This document shows, in pieces, positions 34,201-45,075 of a stretch of 64,000 nt of DNA. Source of the stretch: Cocos nucifera. Lineage: Eukaryota > Streptophyta > Magnoliopsida > Arecales > Arecaceae. The position numbers and the translations under genes were made by a program. The notes under the pieces were generated by a model. The model saw only the letters and a program-made list of their open reading frames with translations. It ran no database searches and had not been told where the DNA came from. Position 1 is the first letter of the stretch, and each line of letters opens with the position of its first letter. The stretch covers positions 1,635,523-1,699,522 of the forward strand of contig QRFJ01000085.1 in NCBI GenBank assembly GCA_006176705.1, written 5' to 3'.

Positions 34201-36358
34201 ATCTCATGACACCTCACAAGGATTATTCAGGCCTAGATTTTGCTAAATTGAAACACAACGAGACATTTTCTTTTTGAAGTTAATCAGAAGTGGTCAATCT
34301 CATCTTATCTCACACACCGACTCTACAAGTACTTGACTATATCCAAAAATCTTTCATCACCTATATTAGAAATACAGACAGTCCGACACTAAAGTACAGT
34401 GAGTTATTTGCAAGTCATCATGGCGATCTTAGGTCGAAGGGATACTTATATTCATTAGCCTTAGCTAGCTACTCTTGATAGTAGAATACTACATTGATCA
34501 TATTCAGTGCAGATGTACTCCTACATCTCACCTGGATACCATATCAGTGTCTCTATACTACTTAGTTATGAGAACAACCAATGCATATGACATATAGCGA
34601 TCTACACTCGATAAGTTATCATTCTTGTTAATAACTTATCATTTGATCGTGAACAATTTAAGAACCATCCGATAAATTTTTTCTTATCGATTGATTATAG
34701 TTCTAAGAACTTCATCATAATTTAAGAGTTCATTTAAGGAAGATAAAATTTTTATGATAAAACAGCCAAATTACTATTATTATTAGATAATTCATATACT
34801 AATTTTAATCATCTACTACTTAGATGATTGACTTTAGAACATATTTTTTAACACTAATCCTATCAGGACTCAAGATAGAATAATTCAATCACATAGGTAG
34901 CTGCACCGAAAGGTTCGCTTTTAGTTCTGATGGCTTGCCATCATATACTACTAGGTATTACTGATGGATTTTGGGAGCAATTAGAATGATCTTGATGATC
35001 GATCATTCTAATTGTATGAATAAAAAAAGTTTTGATCCATCGAAAGATGTTTCGATAATATCGATGATGGAGATTGCAACATATCTCATTACCATATAAA
35101 ACTGGATCTAACTGGATTATACAAACAAAGGTTTGGATCTAGATATGATCAATCGAGCTAATCCAGTTTGATTAATTTAGATTGGATCTAATTTGGTTCA
35201 AGAAAATCATGTTAGCATACGATTGAGCCTAATTTTTTTTTTCTGTAGTCTTTCTGGTTCGTTTGGACTAAGCCAAATTGGTTTGGACTCATCGGAGAAC
35301 CCTGTATGGGTTTGTCTTTATCTGATTGGAGCTTGTTCAGGTCAGAAAAGAATTGTCTTAATCCATCAGATGAAAATAAGATAACACCTGCTAATTTCTG
35401 TCGCCACCTGTCATTTTCTATCACTGTCGAGACATGAGATGTCTCAATGCAGGAAAGAAAGGGCAGGAGCGTCCGCCCCTTTTTGGACATCTCCTTAGGG
35501 TGCACGTCTCCTTGGATTCCACACACAAGAATGTGCACACGCTCCTAGTTGGCGTGCGCAAATGGAAAAAAGGAAGGAGTCCCATATAGATGGGACTCTA
35601 GCGGTTGCATGATGGGTTTAAACTCTTTGGTGCCAAAGTGTTTGGGCCTATCCAAACTTGGCGCCATCTATGGAGGATTAAAAGGATTTTTAATCTGATT
35701 GGATCAAGTGACATCACGCTACTAATCAAATTTAGATTTGATTAATCTAAGCAATATGATTGGTCAGACCTCTATGGTACTGCATGGCGCAATAGGATCT
35801 ATTTAAATCCTGTCTGCACCTAAGGTTTCAAGAGTCTATCCATTCACCATGCCGCAAGGCTACCCCTCCTCTCCTCCATACCTCCCTCTAATCCTCTCTC
35901 TTCCCTCTCCATGTCCAAAAGATTGGGTGAATCCAACGAGGAAGAAACAAGTATTGGTGCAAGATTAGGAAGACATACAACGTGTTCGTGAGACGAGCGC
36001 ACGGCCTTCATCGATTTTTGAAGGCTCTACGAATCATATCTAGATCTGATTTTTTAGAAATTAGATCTACAAGGAGATCACATCCAGATTCTACCTGAGT
36101 GAATACTGGTAGAGGCCAGACACGTATGTGGCTTGATTCAGAATTTTTGAACTTCAACAGATCATCGACAGGATAATCAGATTATCCAAAATAGTTATAA
36201 AATTAAATCTAATTTAATTTGAATTTTTAGATTTAATATCAGATCTATAGGATCAAATTTGAGATGTCTCAAAATTGATTAATTTTTTTTAAAAAAAAAT
36301 TAAAATATTTCTTTAGATCTGAACGATCCTATGGTAGAAAAATGCTGATTTTTCTTCA
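31205..36358 (+). repeat. 5' LTR of Copia A, interrupted by solo LTR S
   Basis: Starts TATTAGATGTCTGC (3' copy TGCTAGATGTATGC; ancestral start probably TGTTAG) and ends TTTTTCTTCA, 2 bp before the primer-binding site. The LTR parts are 31205-31980 and 34859-36358; they align with 56118-58404. A TATA-like CTATTTAAA lies near 35799 and again at 57835 in the 3' LTR. Confidence 0.85.
31981..34853 (-). mobile_element. Solo LTR S (same family as element B)
   Basis: Begins TGATAGAAAACATGCAGG and ends TATTTTTTAACA on the plus strand, matching the ends of both LTRs of element B. A perfect target duplication CTAAT flanks it (31976-31980 and 34854-34858), and the LTR of Copia A continues without loss on both sides. 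It is 2873 bp, about 195 bp shorter than B's LTRs, because one internal segment (between two GAGAAGAAG-type repeats near 32700) is missing. Solo LTRs arise by recombination between the two LTRs of one element. Orientation minus is inferred from B. Confidence 0.92.
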
Positions 36359-36360
36359 AC

Positions 36361-36372
36361 TTATATCAGAGC
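36361..36372 (+). other. Primer-binding site of Copia A
   Basis: TTATATCAGAGC, close to TGGTATCAGAGC, the initiator-tRNA-Met site, 2 bp downstream of the 5' LTR. Confidence 0.7.
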
Positions 36373-38261
36373 TGCATTTGTAGTTCTTCAAATCTATTTA
36401 AAATTTATTTTTTTTATATTTTATAATATAATATTAAAGAATTTTAGATATCATATCAAATATAATTAGATCTAAAATTAAAAAATTAAAAAAAATTTAG
36501 ATTCATATCAATAATGTATGGGATACATATCTAGACTAAGTGTAGAATTATTCTATGCGTAGTCTAGTATAATTTTTCTTTTTGATATGATTAAAATAGG
36601 TTTTTTAGATCTTTTTGTTTCTACTTTCTAATGTTATAAATGTTATAATTAGATTTAAAAATAAAAAATTAAAATTTTTAAATTTTTGTATGAGATATGA
36701 TAGATGCATGCCTAGACTAGTTGTAGAATAGTTCTATGAATTATTTAGAATAAAATTTTATTTGATAGGATCAATTTAAAATTTTATTTTTTAAATTTTA
36801 TATGTAATATATCAGATCTGAGAGCCTGCATTTAAGTTTTAATATTTGATACATGAGATGTATATAGAATATGCATGAATAAATCTATGATCTTATATTT
36901 AATATATATTATAGATCTTAATCTTTTGTAGTTTAGTTATTATTTCTGATTAAGGCATTCTCCTTGGCCATCCGGTCATAAGAGTAAGAAGAATTTAAAG
37001 GCTCTCTCTTTCCATTCGATGGGATTCTCTTATGGCGTGTAGGGGTGCTGCACATTTGTCCTTAATCAGAAATCAAAAATTTATTCTTTTGCAAAATTTT
37101 AGATCCTGAAATCCTAAAAATTTTTGCATGTTTCTATTTATGAGCCCAAACTTAATTAAGAATTAAGAATATAAAATCAATTAGATCTAAAAATTGTTAA
37201 TTTTTAGATCTAAGATACCTTCATAAATTTGGGTTCGGACTTGGATAGCTTAATTAGGTTTAGCGGTTGATCAAATCGAATCAAGAGTTAGTTAGGTGGG
37301 ATCAAGAGTACTTAGAATTGATCAGTCCAATAGGATTAAGTTTGGATCAAGGTCAACTCACTATAATATATGGTCGATCATGTCAAGACCTAATTTAGCT
37401 CTACGGTTCGAGCCTAAATTGTAGGCTAACCCGATTGATTTTGGTTCGACAATTTGGTACCTAAGATAAGTTTGGTAGATATGATTGACTAATTTTTAAT
37501 TGAAAGCTATTCGATCTGAATGCATTCTTATCGAGTTAATGGCATATTTCTTCCATCGGTCTCACTTACCTGACCATTTGGATCGACCCAATTCTGATTA
37601 GAGATGTCAATAATTTGAGTTAACCCATGCCACTAGGTTGGTCATAATTATTATGACTAAGTCAAGTCAAGTTTAAAGAGACCAAAATTAAATCTTTCTA
37701 AAAAAAATTAAGTCATTGGTCTTCCACCATTGTAGATATGCAGGCCATTCTTGGGATTGATTATTCTCAGCTGGTTATAGTGGTTTAGTTGCACCGAAAA
37801 GATACAACCATATCTATTAGACATTGGATGCTATGGGTTGGAGGATGGATTGGACTTAATATTCTGAATACGATGAGGGATCAAATTAGAAATTCAATCT
37901 GTGCAAATAGTGGATCTGACTTAACTAAAGAGTGGAGCAATATTTTGGGCACGATGAGCTTTATGAATTAGAGATCAAGTTTGAATATACCATGACTAGA
38001 GGAATCATTGGATAAGAATTGTCTATTCATCGATTGACCTATCATCAATAATTGTTAGGTGAGATGGTGAGTCAGTCGGTGGGACCGCACCATCCACTAA
38101 AAATTAATTGATCGCAAAAATTTTTGCATCTTTGCCAAGGGAGTGTAGGGATATGAGAAAATAATGAAAGCTTAATTTATTTAAAAATAAAACTCCTAAA
38201 TAAATTGGTCAAATCTAATTATAAAATCTAACTAAAAATTTTGACTCTCTATAGAAAAATG
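36373..38261 (+). other. Long leader of Copia A
   Basis: About 1.9 kb between the primer-binding site and the gag start, without a long open frame. AT-rich to 37200, then more mixed. The stretch 37540-37655 resembles the leader of element B (51340-51450, reverse complement), showing that A and B are related internally although their LTRs differ. Confidence 0.65.
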
Positions 38262-38529
38262 TCTACATCTAATTCACTAGCCCGTATCCTAGATACCTAC
38301 AGACTGATTGGATCCAATTACAAGGATTGGCTTCGAAACTATAAAATTATTTTGGATTTTGAAAAGCTGACTCATGTATTGAACCAGGACCTCCCATCTT
38401 ACCAGTCCGTCCATCTACTAAATAGAGAGTATTTCTAAAAAAATGGATGGATGAAAATAATAAAGCTAGGTACTACATATTGGGCTCAATGTCTGATGAG
38501 CTTTGGCACTAACATGAGGACATCAAGAT
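38262..38529 (+). pseudogene. Copia A gag, 5' part
   Basis: Starts at the ATG of MSTSNSLARILDTYRL and continues SNYKDWLRNYKIILDFEKLT, the N-terminal capsid pattern of plant Copia gag (L-G-NY--W--N--I-L--EKL). A stop after about 58 codons and another frame follow, up to the insertion of element D at 38529. The remaining gag resumes at 41810. Confidence 0.82.
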
Positions 38530-39343
38530 TGTAGGTGGTGTGGTGCTCCTAAGCCTTGGGAGGCCACGGATGAAGCCAGGATGAGGGCTCCGGAAAGGCT
38601 AGGACAGGTGTGGTTCTAGGGCTAGGACAGAAGTTGTCTTAGGATGGAGATGACATGTAGCTCTCCATGGGCTTAAGATTTGGATATTAAGGGCCTCAAG
38701 GGGCTTGGTTGGTGTTTCGAAGATCTGAAATTCAAGATGGAGCAAGAAATCAAATTCGAAAAATCAAGACTGCAGAAAGAAGATTTTCTGCAGGTTAGCC
38801 AGCTCAGTCCAAAATTGGATCGACTAAGTCTCAGAGCACAGGTAAAATAGAAATATCGAGTTTCGAGACTGCAAGCATGGCATAGAATTGGACCGACTTA
38901 GTTTCAGACTGAGTCGATCTAGTGAAACTTAGCCGGCTCAGTACTGAGACTGAGCTGGCTCAGTGCATGGGTAGAGTTAAGCGAGGGTCTATTTTGGACT
39001 AGGATCTGGGTTGATCCTAGGGGTCTTAAGACTTGGTTTGAGAGATCTTAAGGGGGCTAATTCATGTATTGGATTAGCCTAAGGAAGTTTTTAAGCTAAA
39101 ATTTATTAGAATTCATGTGGAAACTCTAGGATATATAAACCAAGACATTATAACTTTTACAATAGAAGTAAATACAATTGAGCTTTTCTTCCTAACTCTT
39201 TTCTCTCTTCTCTCTGATTCCAACATCAAAATCCTAGCTTTTCTCATTTTTCTTAGATTTTTTTTAGTTTGCTGGATTAACACCCAGATTCATGCAAGAG
39301 ATTGGATCTACGACTGTGGCTCCAAGCAGCCGTAGGAACAATA
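38530..39343 (+). repeat. 5' LTR of element D
   Basis: Ends near CCGTAGGAACAATA. It carries short repeats around GGCTCAGT/GACTGAGT (38811-38975) that can pair with one another. Confidence 0.88.
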
Positions 39344-39357
39344 ATTGGTAGCAGAGC
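39344..39357 (+). other. Primer-binding site of element D
   Basis: ATTGGTAGCAGAGC, close to the tRNA-Met-type TTGGTATCAGAGC, immediately after the 5' LTR. Confidence 0.7.
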
Positions 39358-39538
39358 CTAGTTGAGCATGAAGGAGGAAGAAAATCAATTTTCAGTAGAG
39401 ATCAGCAACGAGATTCAGATCTAAAGGCTTTCTCCAGGCTTCGTGAGGAAGGAAGAGATCATAGGATTGCTGTCCACCATCCCTAGTCAAGGTATTTCTT
39501 AGATCTATCTATTTGGTGTTATTTGATTTGAATTGATT

Positions 39539-40255
39539 ATGGAGAGCAGCGGATTGAAGATAGGATTAGAGAAGTTTGATAAAAAAAAAAGTTTCATGAT
39601 GTGGATGGTAAGGATGGACGATCTGCTGGTTCAGATTAGGTTGGATTCGACCTTGAAAGATAGGTCGAAGGAGATTATAGATAAGAAGTGGGTGTCCTTG
39701 GAGAAAAGGGCATGTGCCATGATTAGGGCTTGTTTGACGGATGAGGTTTTATATGGTGTGTTGAAGGAGAGAATACCTAAGAGATTATGGTCGAGATTGT
39801 AGCAGTTATACATGAGAAAGAACATGTGCAACAAGATGCTGAAGAAGCAACTGTATAGCCTTTAGATGTAGGAGGGCGAGGATGTTGCGGGGCATATTCA
39901 GCGGTTCGATTGGATGAGCATGGACTTGCTCAATATAGGGGTGGATTTAGAAGAGAATGATAAGAGTCTATTATTACTGTGTTTGCCATCTGAGAGCTTC
40001 GATCTGTTATTGATAATTTTGCTGTATGGTAAGGAGACACCGGTGTACGAGGAGATCGTATCAGTACTTAGATCCAATGAGCAGCGAAAATGGATGATGA
40101 AAAGGGAGGTCTTCTAGGAGAGTCTTATGGTTTCAAAGAAGCACAAAAAAAGAAAGAAGAAGGATGAATAGAGGAGCAGCAAGGGGTCCAAGAGATGCTT
40201 CAAGTGTAGAGAAGCATGATACTTTAAGTGAAAGTGTCCGCTTTGGAAGAAGTGC
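39539..40255 (+). pseudogene. Element D gag (UBN2-type with zinc knuckle)
   Basis: Starts MESSGLKIGLEKFD, then MMWMVRMDDLLVQIRLD, CAMIRACLTDEVLYGVL and, after two stops near 39799-39865, DVAGHIQRFDWMSMDL and LLLLCLPSESFDLL: the order of conserved blocks in Copia gag. Near 40197-40235 a CCHC-like knuckle reads CFKCREA then a stop, YFK, a stop and KCP, so the ancestral His region has been hit by stops. About 240 codons in all. It would form the particle shell; stops indicate this copy is dead. Confidence 0.85.
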
Positions 40256-40997
40256 AAGAGAGGAGAGCTCGGATTCCATTGGTACAATCACTAAAAGTGA
40301 AGATTTGGATGAAATCTTGGTGGTCTTGGAGGAGCCCATAGGGTGCAGTGTATCTGAGACGATTTCGGACAGATCTGCGGAGTGTAGAGGGTCCGAAAGG
40401 ACAGCAACGGTATTCGAGGTACAGCGGCAGGTCCAGCAGTGCAATGTTGGATAGTTGGCTTTGGGGGACTCGAAGATAGAGTCGACTTCTGCAGCATTAG
40501 AGGGACTTCAGCTATAGGTGGAGCACCGAGCAGAGGTGGCTTCACGGGTGGAGAAAGCTATGACACGGGTTCAGAAAAGGGGGTGCAGAGGGAGGACCAG
40601 TATTCTAGCACCAATGTCGGGGCTGTACAGATCGAGGTGGAGAGGATTGTATAGAAAGATAGGCATAGCTCTGAGGGGATAGTGTCAGGTGGAGCATCAA
40701 AATATACGGCGAGTGCTGATAAAGGAACGTTGCATGATCTTCAGAAAAGTCCAAGACAAATGATGCAACTACCAAGTAGAAGGATACCTATAATTACAAA
40801 GGTGGTGCAGAGAAATAAGTTAAGAACTTCAACGGTGGAGGTGGTCATCCCGAAGGCCTCAAAAAGAAATCAACAGTTGAAGAAGAATAGTAGTGGCAAG
40901 GTAAGCACGAGGGGCCATCAGGATATGTAGGGACAGCAGAATCGTGTAGGAAGATGTTGCCAGATGTGCCAAGGCTTGGACGCATCAAGATGGAGAT
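40256..40997 (+). other. Uncharacterised interior of element D, ending in a polypurine tract
   Basis: Moderately GC-rich, with open stretches at 40439-40654 and 40682-40930 that match no domain I recognise; no RT, integrase or protease motif in any plus frame. The last bases, AAGATGGAGAT (40987-40997), form the polypurine tract before the 3' LTR. Confidence 0.6.
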
Positions 40998-41804
40998 TGT
41001 AGGTGGTGTGGTGCTCCCAAGTCTTGGGAGGCCACGGACGGAGCCAAGGTGAGAGCTCCGAAGAGGCTAGGACATGTGTGGTCCTAGGGCTAGGATAGGA
41101 GTTGTCCTAGGATGGAGGCGACATGTAGCTCTCCATGGGTTTGAGATTCAGATATTGAGGGCCTCAAGGGGCTTGGTTGGTGCTTTGACAATCTAGAATT
41201 CAAGGTGGAGCAAGAAACTAAAGCCAGAGAATCAAGACTGTAAAAAGAAGATTTTCTGCAGGTTAGTTGACTCAGTCCAAAACTGGATCGGCTAAGTCTC
41301 AAAGCATAGGCAAAACAGAAATATCGAGTTTCAAAACTACAGGCACGGCACAGAACTAGGCAAGCTTAGTTTCAAACTGAGCCAACCCAGTGGAACTTAG
41401 CTGGCTCAGTGCTGAGACTGAGTCGGCTCAGTGCGTGGGCAAAGTTACATGAGGGTCTATTTTAGGCTAGGATCTGGGTTGATCCTAGGAGTCTTAAGGC
41501 CTGATTTGAGATATCTTAAGAGGGCTAATTCATGTATTGGATTAGCCTAAGGGAGTTTTTAAGCTGAAATTTATTAGGGTTCAAGTGGAAACTCTAGGAT
41601 ATATAAATCAGGACATTATAACTTTTACAATAGAAGTGAATATAATTGAGTTTTTCTCCCTAACTCTCTTCTCTTTAGTTCTAACACCAAAATCCTAGCT
41701 TCTCTCATCTTTCTTAGATCTTCTTCAGTTTGCTGTATTAACATCCAGGTTCACGCAAGAGATCGGATCTACGACTATGGCTCCAAGCAACCGTAGGAAT
41801 AATA
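40998..41804 (+). repeat. 3' LTR of element D
   Basis: Aligns with 38530-39343 throughout with scattered substitutions, including the GGCTCAGT repeats near 41400-41435. Followed by target duplication AAGAT. Confidence 0.88.
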
Positions 41805-41809
41805 AAGAT

Positions 41810-42440
41810 TGCTTACCAAATATTGGCCTACCTATAAGAGTTGTTTAATGAAGAGAGTCATGCAGCCAAGTATCAAGTCACTAGAAGACTTTTTAAGGCT
41901 CAAATGCATGATGGACAGTCAATCCAAGATCATTATCAGATGATGATCAAGGAATTAGAAGAGCTTGAGAAGTTCGGTGTCAAGCTAGACAGGGACTTGC
42001 AAATTGATGTGATCTTACAGTCCTTGACTGATGCATATGGACAGTTCATCATGAACTTTCATATGCATAAGCTATAATGTACTTTAGCTGAATTGATGAA
42101 TATGTTGGTTATTACTAAGCTTTCTTTAAAAGGTTCAAAGAGCTCAGTACTTGCTGTGGAGCAGACTTCTTCCAAGAGAGTCTTTTAAAAAGAAAAAGAA
42201 GTCTACGAAGAAGCAAAAGATAGATGGAGGAAAGAAGAAGAAAGGAGAGCTAAAGAAGAAGATTATTGACAAAAAAAAGTATTTCGATCGTAATACAAAC
42301 GGCCATTAAAAGTAGAACTGTCCTTTATACCTGGCCAGCCTGAAGAACAAGAAGGAGGCAGATCCTTCTAGAGGTATACTCGTAATTGAATCTAATTTAA
42401 CAATTTCTTCTACATCCAGTTGAATGCTTGACTCTGGTTC
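41810..42440 (+). pseudogene. Copia A gag, 3' part
   Basis: Continues the capsid interrupted by element D: KYQVTRRLFKAQMHDGQS, MMIKELEELEKFGVKLD and ILQSLTDAYGQFIMNFHM (41841-42077), matching the RLF--KM-DG-SV and ILQSLP-S motifs of Copia gag. A Lys-rich segment (42185-42280) and a decayed knuckle-like region near 42275-42320 follow. Stops at 42075 and beyond break the frame. Confidence 0.82.
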
Positions 42441-43760
42441 TAGTACTCATTTGTGCACTTCTATGTAGGATTTTGAGAAGATCAGGAGGTTGAGGAATTG
42501 TGAGATGATCCTACGCATAAAAAATGGAGCAAGAGTTGTTGCTATAGCCATGAAAACCCATCCTCTTCGACTACCGTTAGGATTAGATTTAGTTCTTATA
42601 AACTATTTTTATATGCCTGCAGTAAGTAAAAATTTAATTTCTATTTCATATTTGGCACAAAAAGACTATGTAATTAGTTTTCTTAAGGACCATTGTAATA
42701 TTCTTTTTAAAAAAAATAAAATTATAAGTGGATTCTTTATAAATGATCTCTACCAGTTATATATTGATGTTTCTATTTTTAATATCGAGCAAAATGTGAA
42801 TGCTATAGGATCAAAATAACTTAAGAATAGTTTAGATGATAGATATCTTTAGCACCTTAGGCTAGGTCATATAGCTGAAGACAAGATTAACAAATTAGAG
42901 AAATCCAGGTTATTGAGTCCTTTGATTTTTGAGTCATATTCGATTTATGAATCATGCCTTTATGGCAAAATGACCAAGCTTCCTTTTGTAGAATATGGGA
43001 AAAGGACCATAGACCTACTTGCTCTGGTACACATAGATGTGTGCGGCCCATTTGATGTGCTGATCAGAGGTAATTATATTTACTTCATCATCTTTATCGA
43101 TGATTTATCTCGGTATGGGTATGTGTATTTGATGCGATAGAAGTCTAAAGCTTTTAAAAAGTTCAAAAAATTTAGACTCGAAGTAGAAAAATAAATAAAA
43201 AAATTTATTAAAATTCTTCGATCAGATCAAGGAGGTGAATACCTTAGTCAAAAATTTTTAGATTATCTCAAAGATAATGGTATAGTCTCACAATGGACTC
43301 CACCTAGAATGTCTTAACGAAATTTCAGAACGAAGAAATCAGACCCTATTAGATATGGTCCGATTCATGATGAGCTTAACGGACCTTCCTAAGTTTTTTT
43401 GGAGATATAGTCTAATGACCATAATATATTTACTGAATAAGGTTTTCTCTAAAATTATTCCCACCATACCGTATGAGATATACCATGATAAGAAATCAAG
43501 TCTGAGTCACCTCAGAATTTGAAATTGTCCAACTCATGTCAAAAGATAGTAGGCTGACAAGTTAGAGTCCAGATCCTTTAGAGCTCGATTCATAAGATAT
43601 CCTAAAGAATCGTTAGGATATTACTTCTATCTTTCAAAAAATCATAACGTGATTATGAGTTGACATGCCATTTTTCTTGAAAAATAGTTTATTCAAGATG
43701 GTGACATCGGAAGATAGATTAGGCTAGAGGAGAAGATCTCCGAACAGCAATGAACTAATG
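42441..43760 (+). pseudogene. Copia A protease and integrase region
   Basis: The end of the protease-like segment (42490-42819, PLRLPLGLDLVLINYFYMPA then VSKNLISISYL) is followed by the GAG-pre-integrase (LRLGHIAEDKINKLEKSRLL, about 42858-42920) and the integrase core: CGPFDVLIRGNYIYFIIFID near 43040-43105 (with the first catalytic Asp in HIDVCGP) and KILRSDQGGEYLSQKFLDYL near 43210-43270. The Glu region near 43300-43330 is frame-shifted. Multiple stops. Confidence 0.83.
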
Positions 43761-43765
43761 AAGCT

Positions 43766-45009
43766 ATGGAGCTCAATCAGATTAAGCTGGTCCAAATACT
43801 ACCTCCTCCACCTAGAAAATCAACTAGATTTTTTCATCCTCCTAAAAGGTACTTAGGTACTATTTCAGATGATGTAGAGAAAATATTCCTTACGAAAAAT
43901 AGGGTTCATGATGATGATCCCAAGATCTATGACGAGACGATATCAGATATCGACTTTGAAAAATGGTTAGAGATAATGAAGTCAGAGATTGACTCAATGT
44001 GCTCGAATCAAATCTGGACCTTGGTAGATCCACCTGAAGGTATAGTACCTATTGAGTGTAAATGGATCTTCAAGAAAAAGATAGGTGCCGATAGAAATAT
44101 AGAGACATTCAAAGCAAGGCTTGTAGCAAAATGGTATAGTCAGCATGAAGGTATTGACTATCAGAATACTTTTTTGCCAGTAGCCATGCTCAAATCTATC
44201 CGTACATTGCTTGTTGTTGCAGCCTATTTTGATTATGAAATATGGCCGATGGACGTGAAAATAATGTTCTTAAATGGATATCTTGAGGAAGATATCTATA
44301 TGGAACAACCCCTTGGTTTCACATCCGGTTATGGTGATCACAAGGTATGCAAGCTGCAAAAGTTCATATATAGACTTAAGCAAGCATCTCGAAGCTGGAA
44401 TGCTTATTTCAATGATATGATAAATCATTTGATTTTATCAAAAATGAGGAGCCATGTGTATTTAAAAAAATCAATGAGAGCGCTGTTATCTTTCTTGTAT
44501 TGTACGTGGATGACAGCCTCCTAATAGAAAATGATATCCCTATGTTGACCATGGTCAAAATATGATTATCGAAGGAGTTCTCTATGAAATATCTAGAAGA
44601 AGCATCCTTTATATTGGGAATAAAGGTCTATAGAGGTAGACCACATACAATGCTAGAACTTTCACAGAAGATGTACATAGAGAAAGTGCTAAAGAGATTT
44701 AGCATGGAAAACTCTAAAATGCGTGTAGTATCCTTTAGACATGGCAATTATCTCTTCAAGAACGTGTGCCCTAGCACACCTAAGGAGATTGAATGTATGA
44801 GTAAGATCTCTTATGCTTTGGCAATAGGAAGTCTCATGTATGGCATGCTATATACACAACCTAATATCGCACATGCTACGAGTGTCACGAGTAGGTATCA
44901 ATCAAATCCAGGTGAAGAGCACTGGACATCTATGAAGTGTATCCTTAAGTACTTAAGAAGGACTAAGGATATATTTCTAGTCTTTGATAATAGAGAACTC
45001 CAAGTCTAG
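43766..45009 (+). pseudogene. Copia A reverse transcriptase (RVT_2)
   Basis: A 252-codon open frame to 44524 includes SNQIWTLVDPPEGI, CKWIFKKKIGAD, FKARLVAKWYSQHEGIDYQN, MDVKIMFLNGYLEEDIYMEQ and YRLKQASRSWN, the standard Copia RT order. A frameshift just before the catalytic YVDD-like box (about 44500-44516) moves to the frame 44584-45009 with FILGIKVYRGR, AIGSLMYGMLYTQPNIAHAT and RYQSNPGEEHW. Nearly full domain, broken once near the active site. Confidence 0.88.
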
Positions 45010-45075
45010 GGGTTTACAGACTCGAACTTTATGCCTGATATAGATGATCGAAAGTCAATATCTGAAAGTCTGTTT
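45010..45075 (+). pseudogene. Copia A RNase H, first fragment
   Basis: Begins GFTDSNFMPDIDDRKSISES, the Copia RNase H start (G--D-D-----D-RKS-SG). It ends at the insertion of element B; the continuation is at 55697. Confidence 0.8.

Larger units (their letters stand above)
38530..41804 (+). mobile_element. Gag-only LTR element D (TR-GAG-like)
   Basis: LTRs at 38530-39343 and 40998-41804, both beginning TGTAGGTGGTGTGGTGCTCC, with a perfect target duplication AAGAT (38525-38529 and 41805-41809). The internal 1654 bp holds a primer-binding site, a Copia gag with zinc knuckle, and an uncharacterised 740 bp; no integrase, RT or RNase H motif was found. Total 3275 bp. This matches the published class of plant terminal-repeat retrotransposons with a GAG domain (TR-GAG), which need enzymes from other elements. 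Confidence 0.88.
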
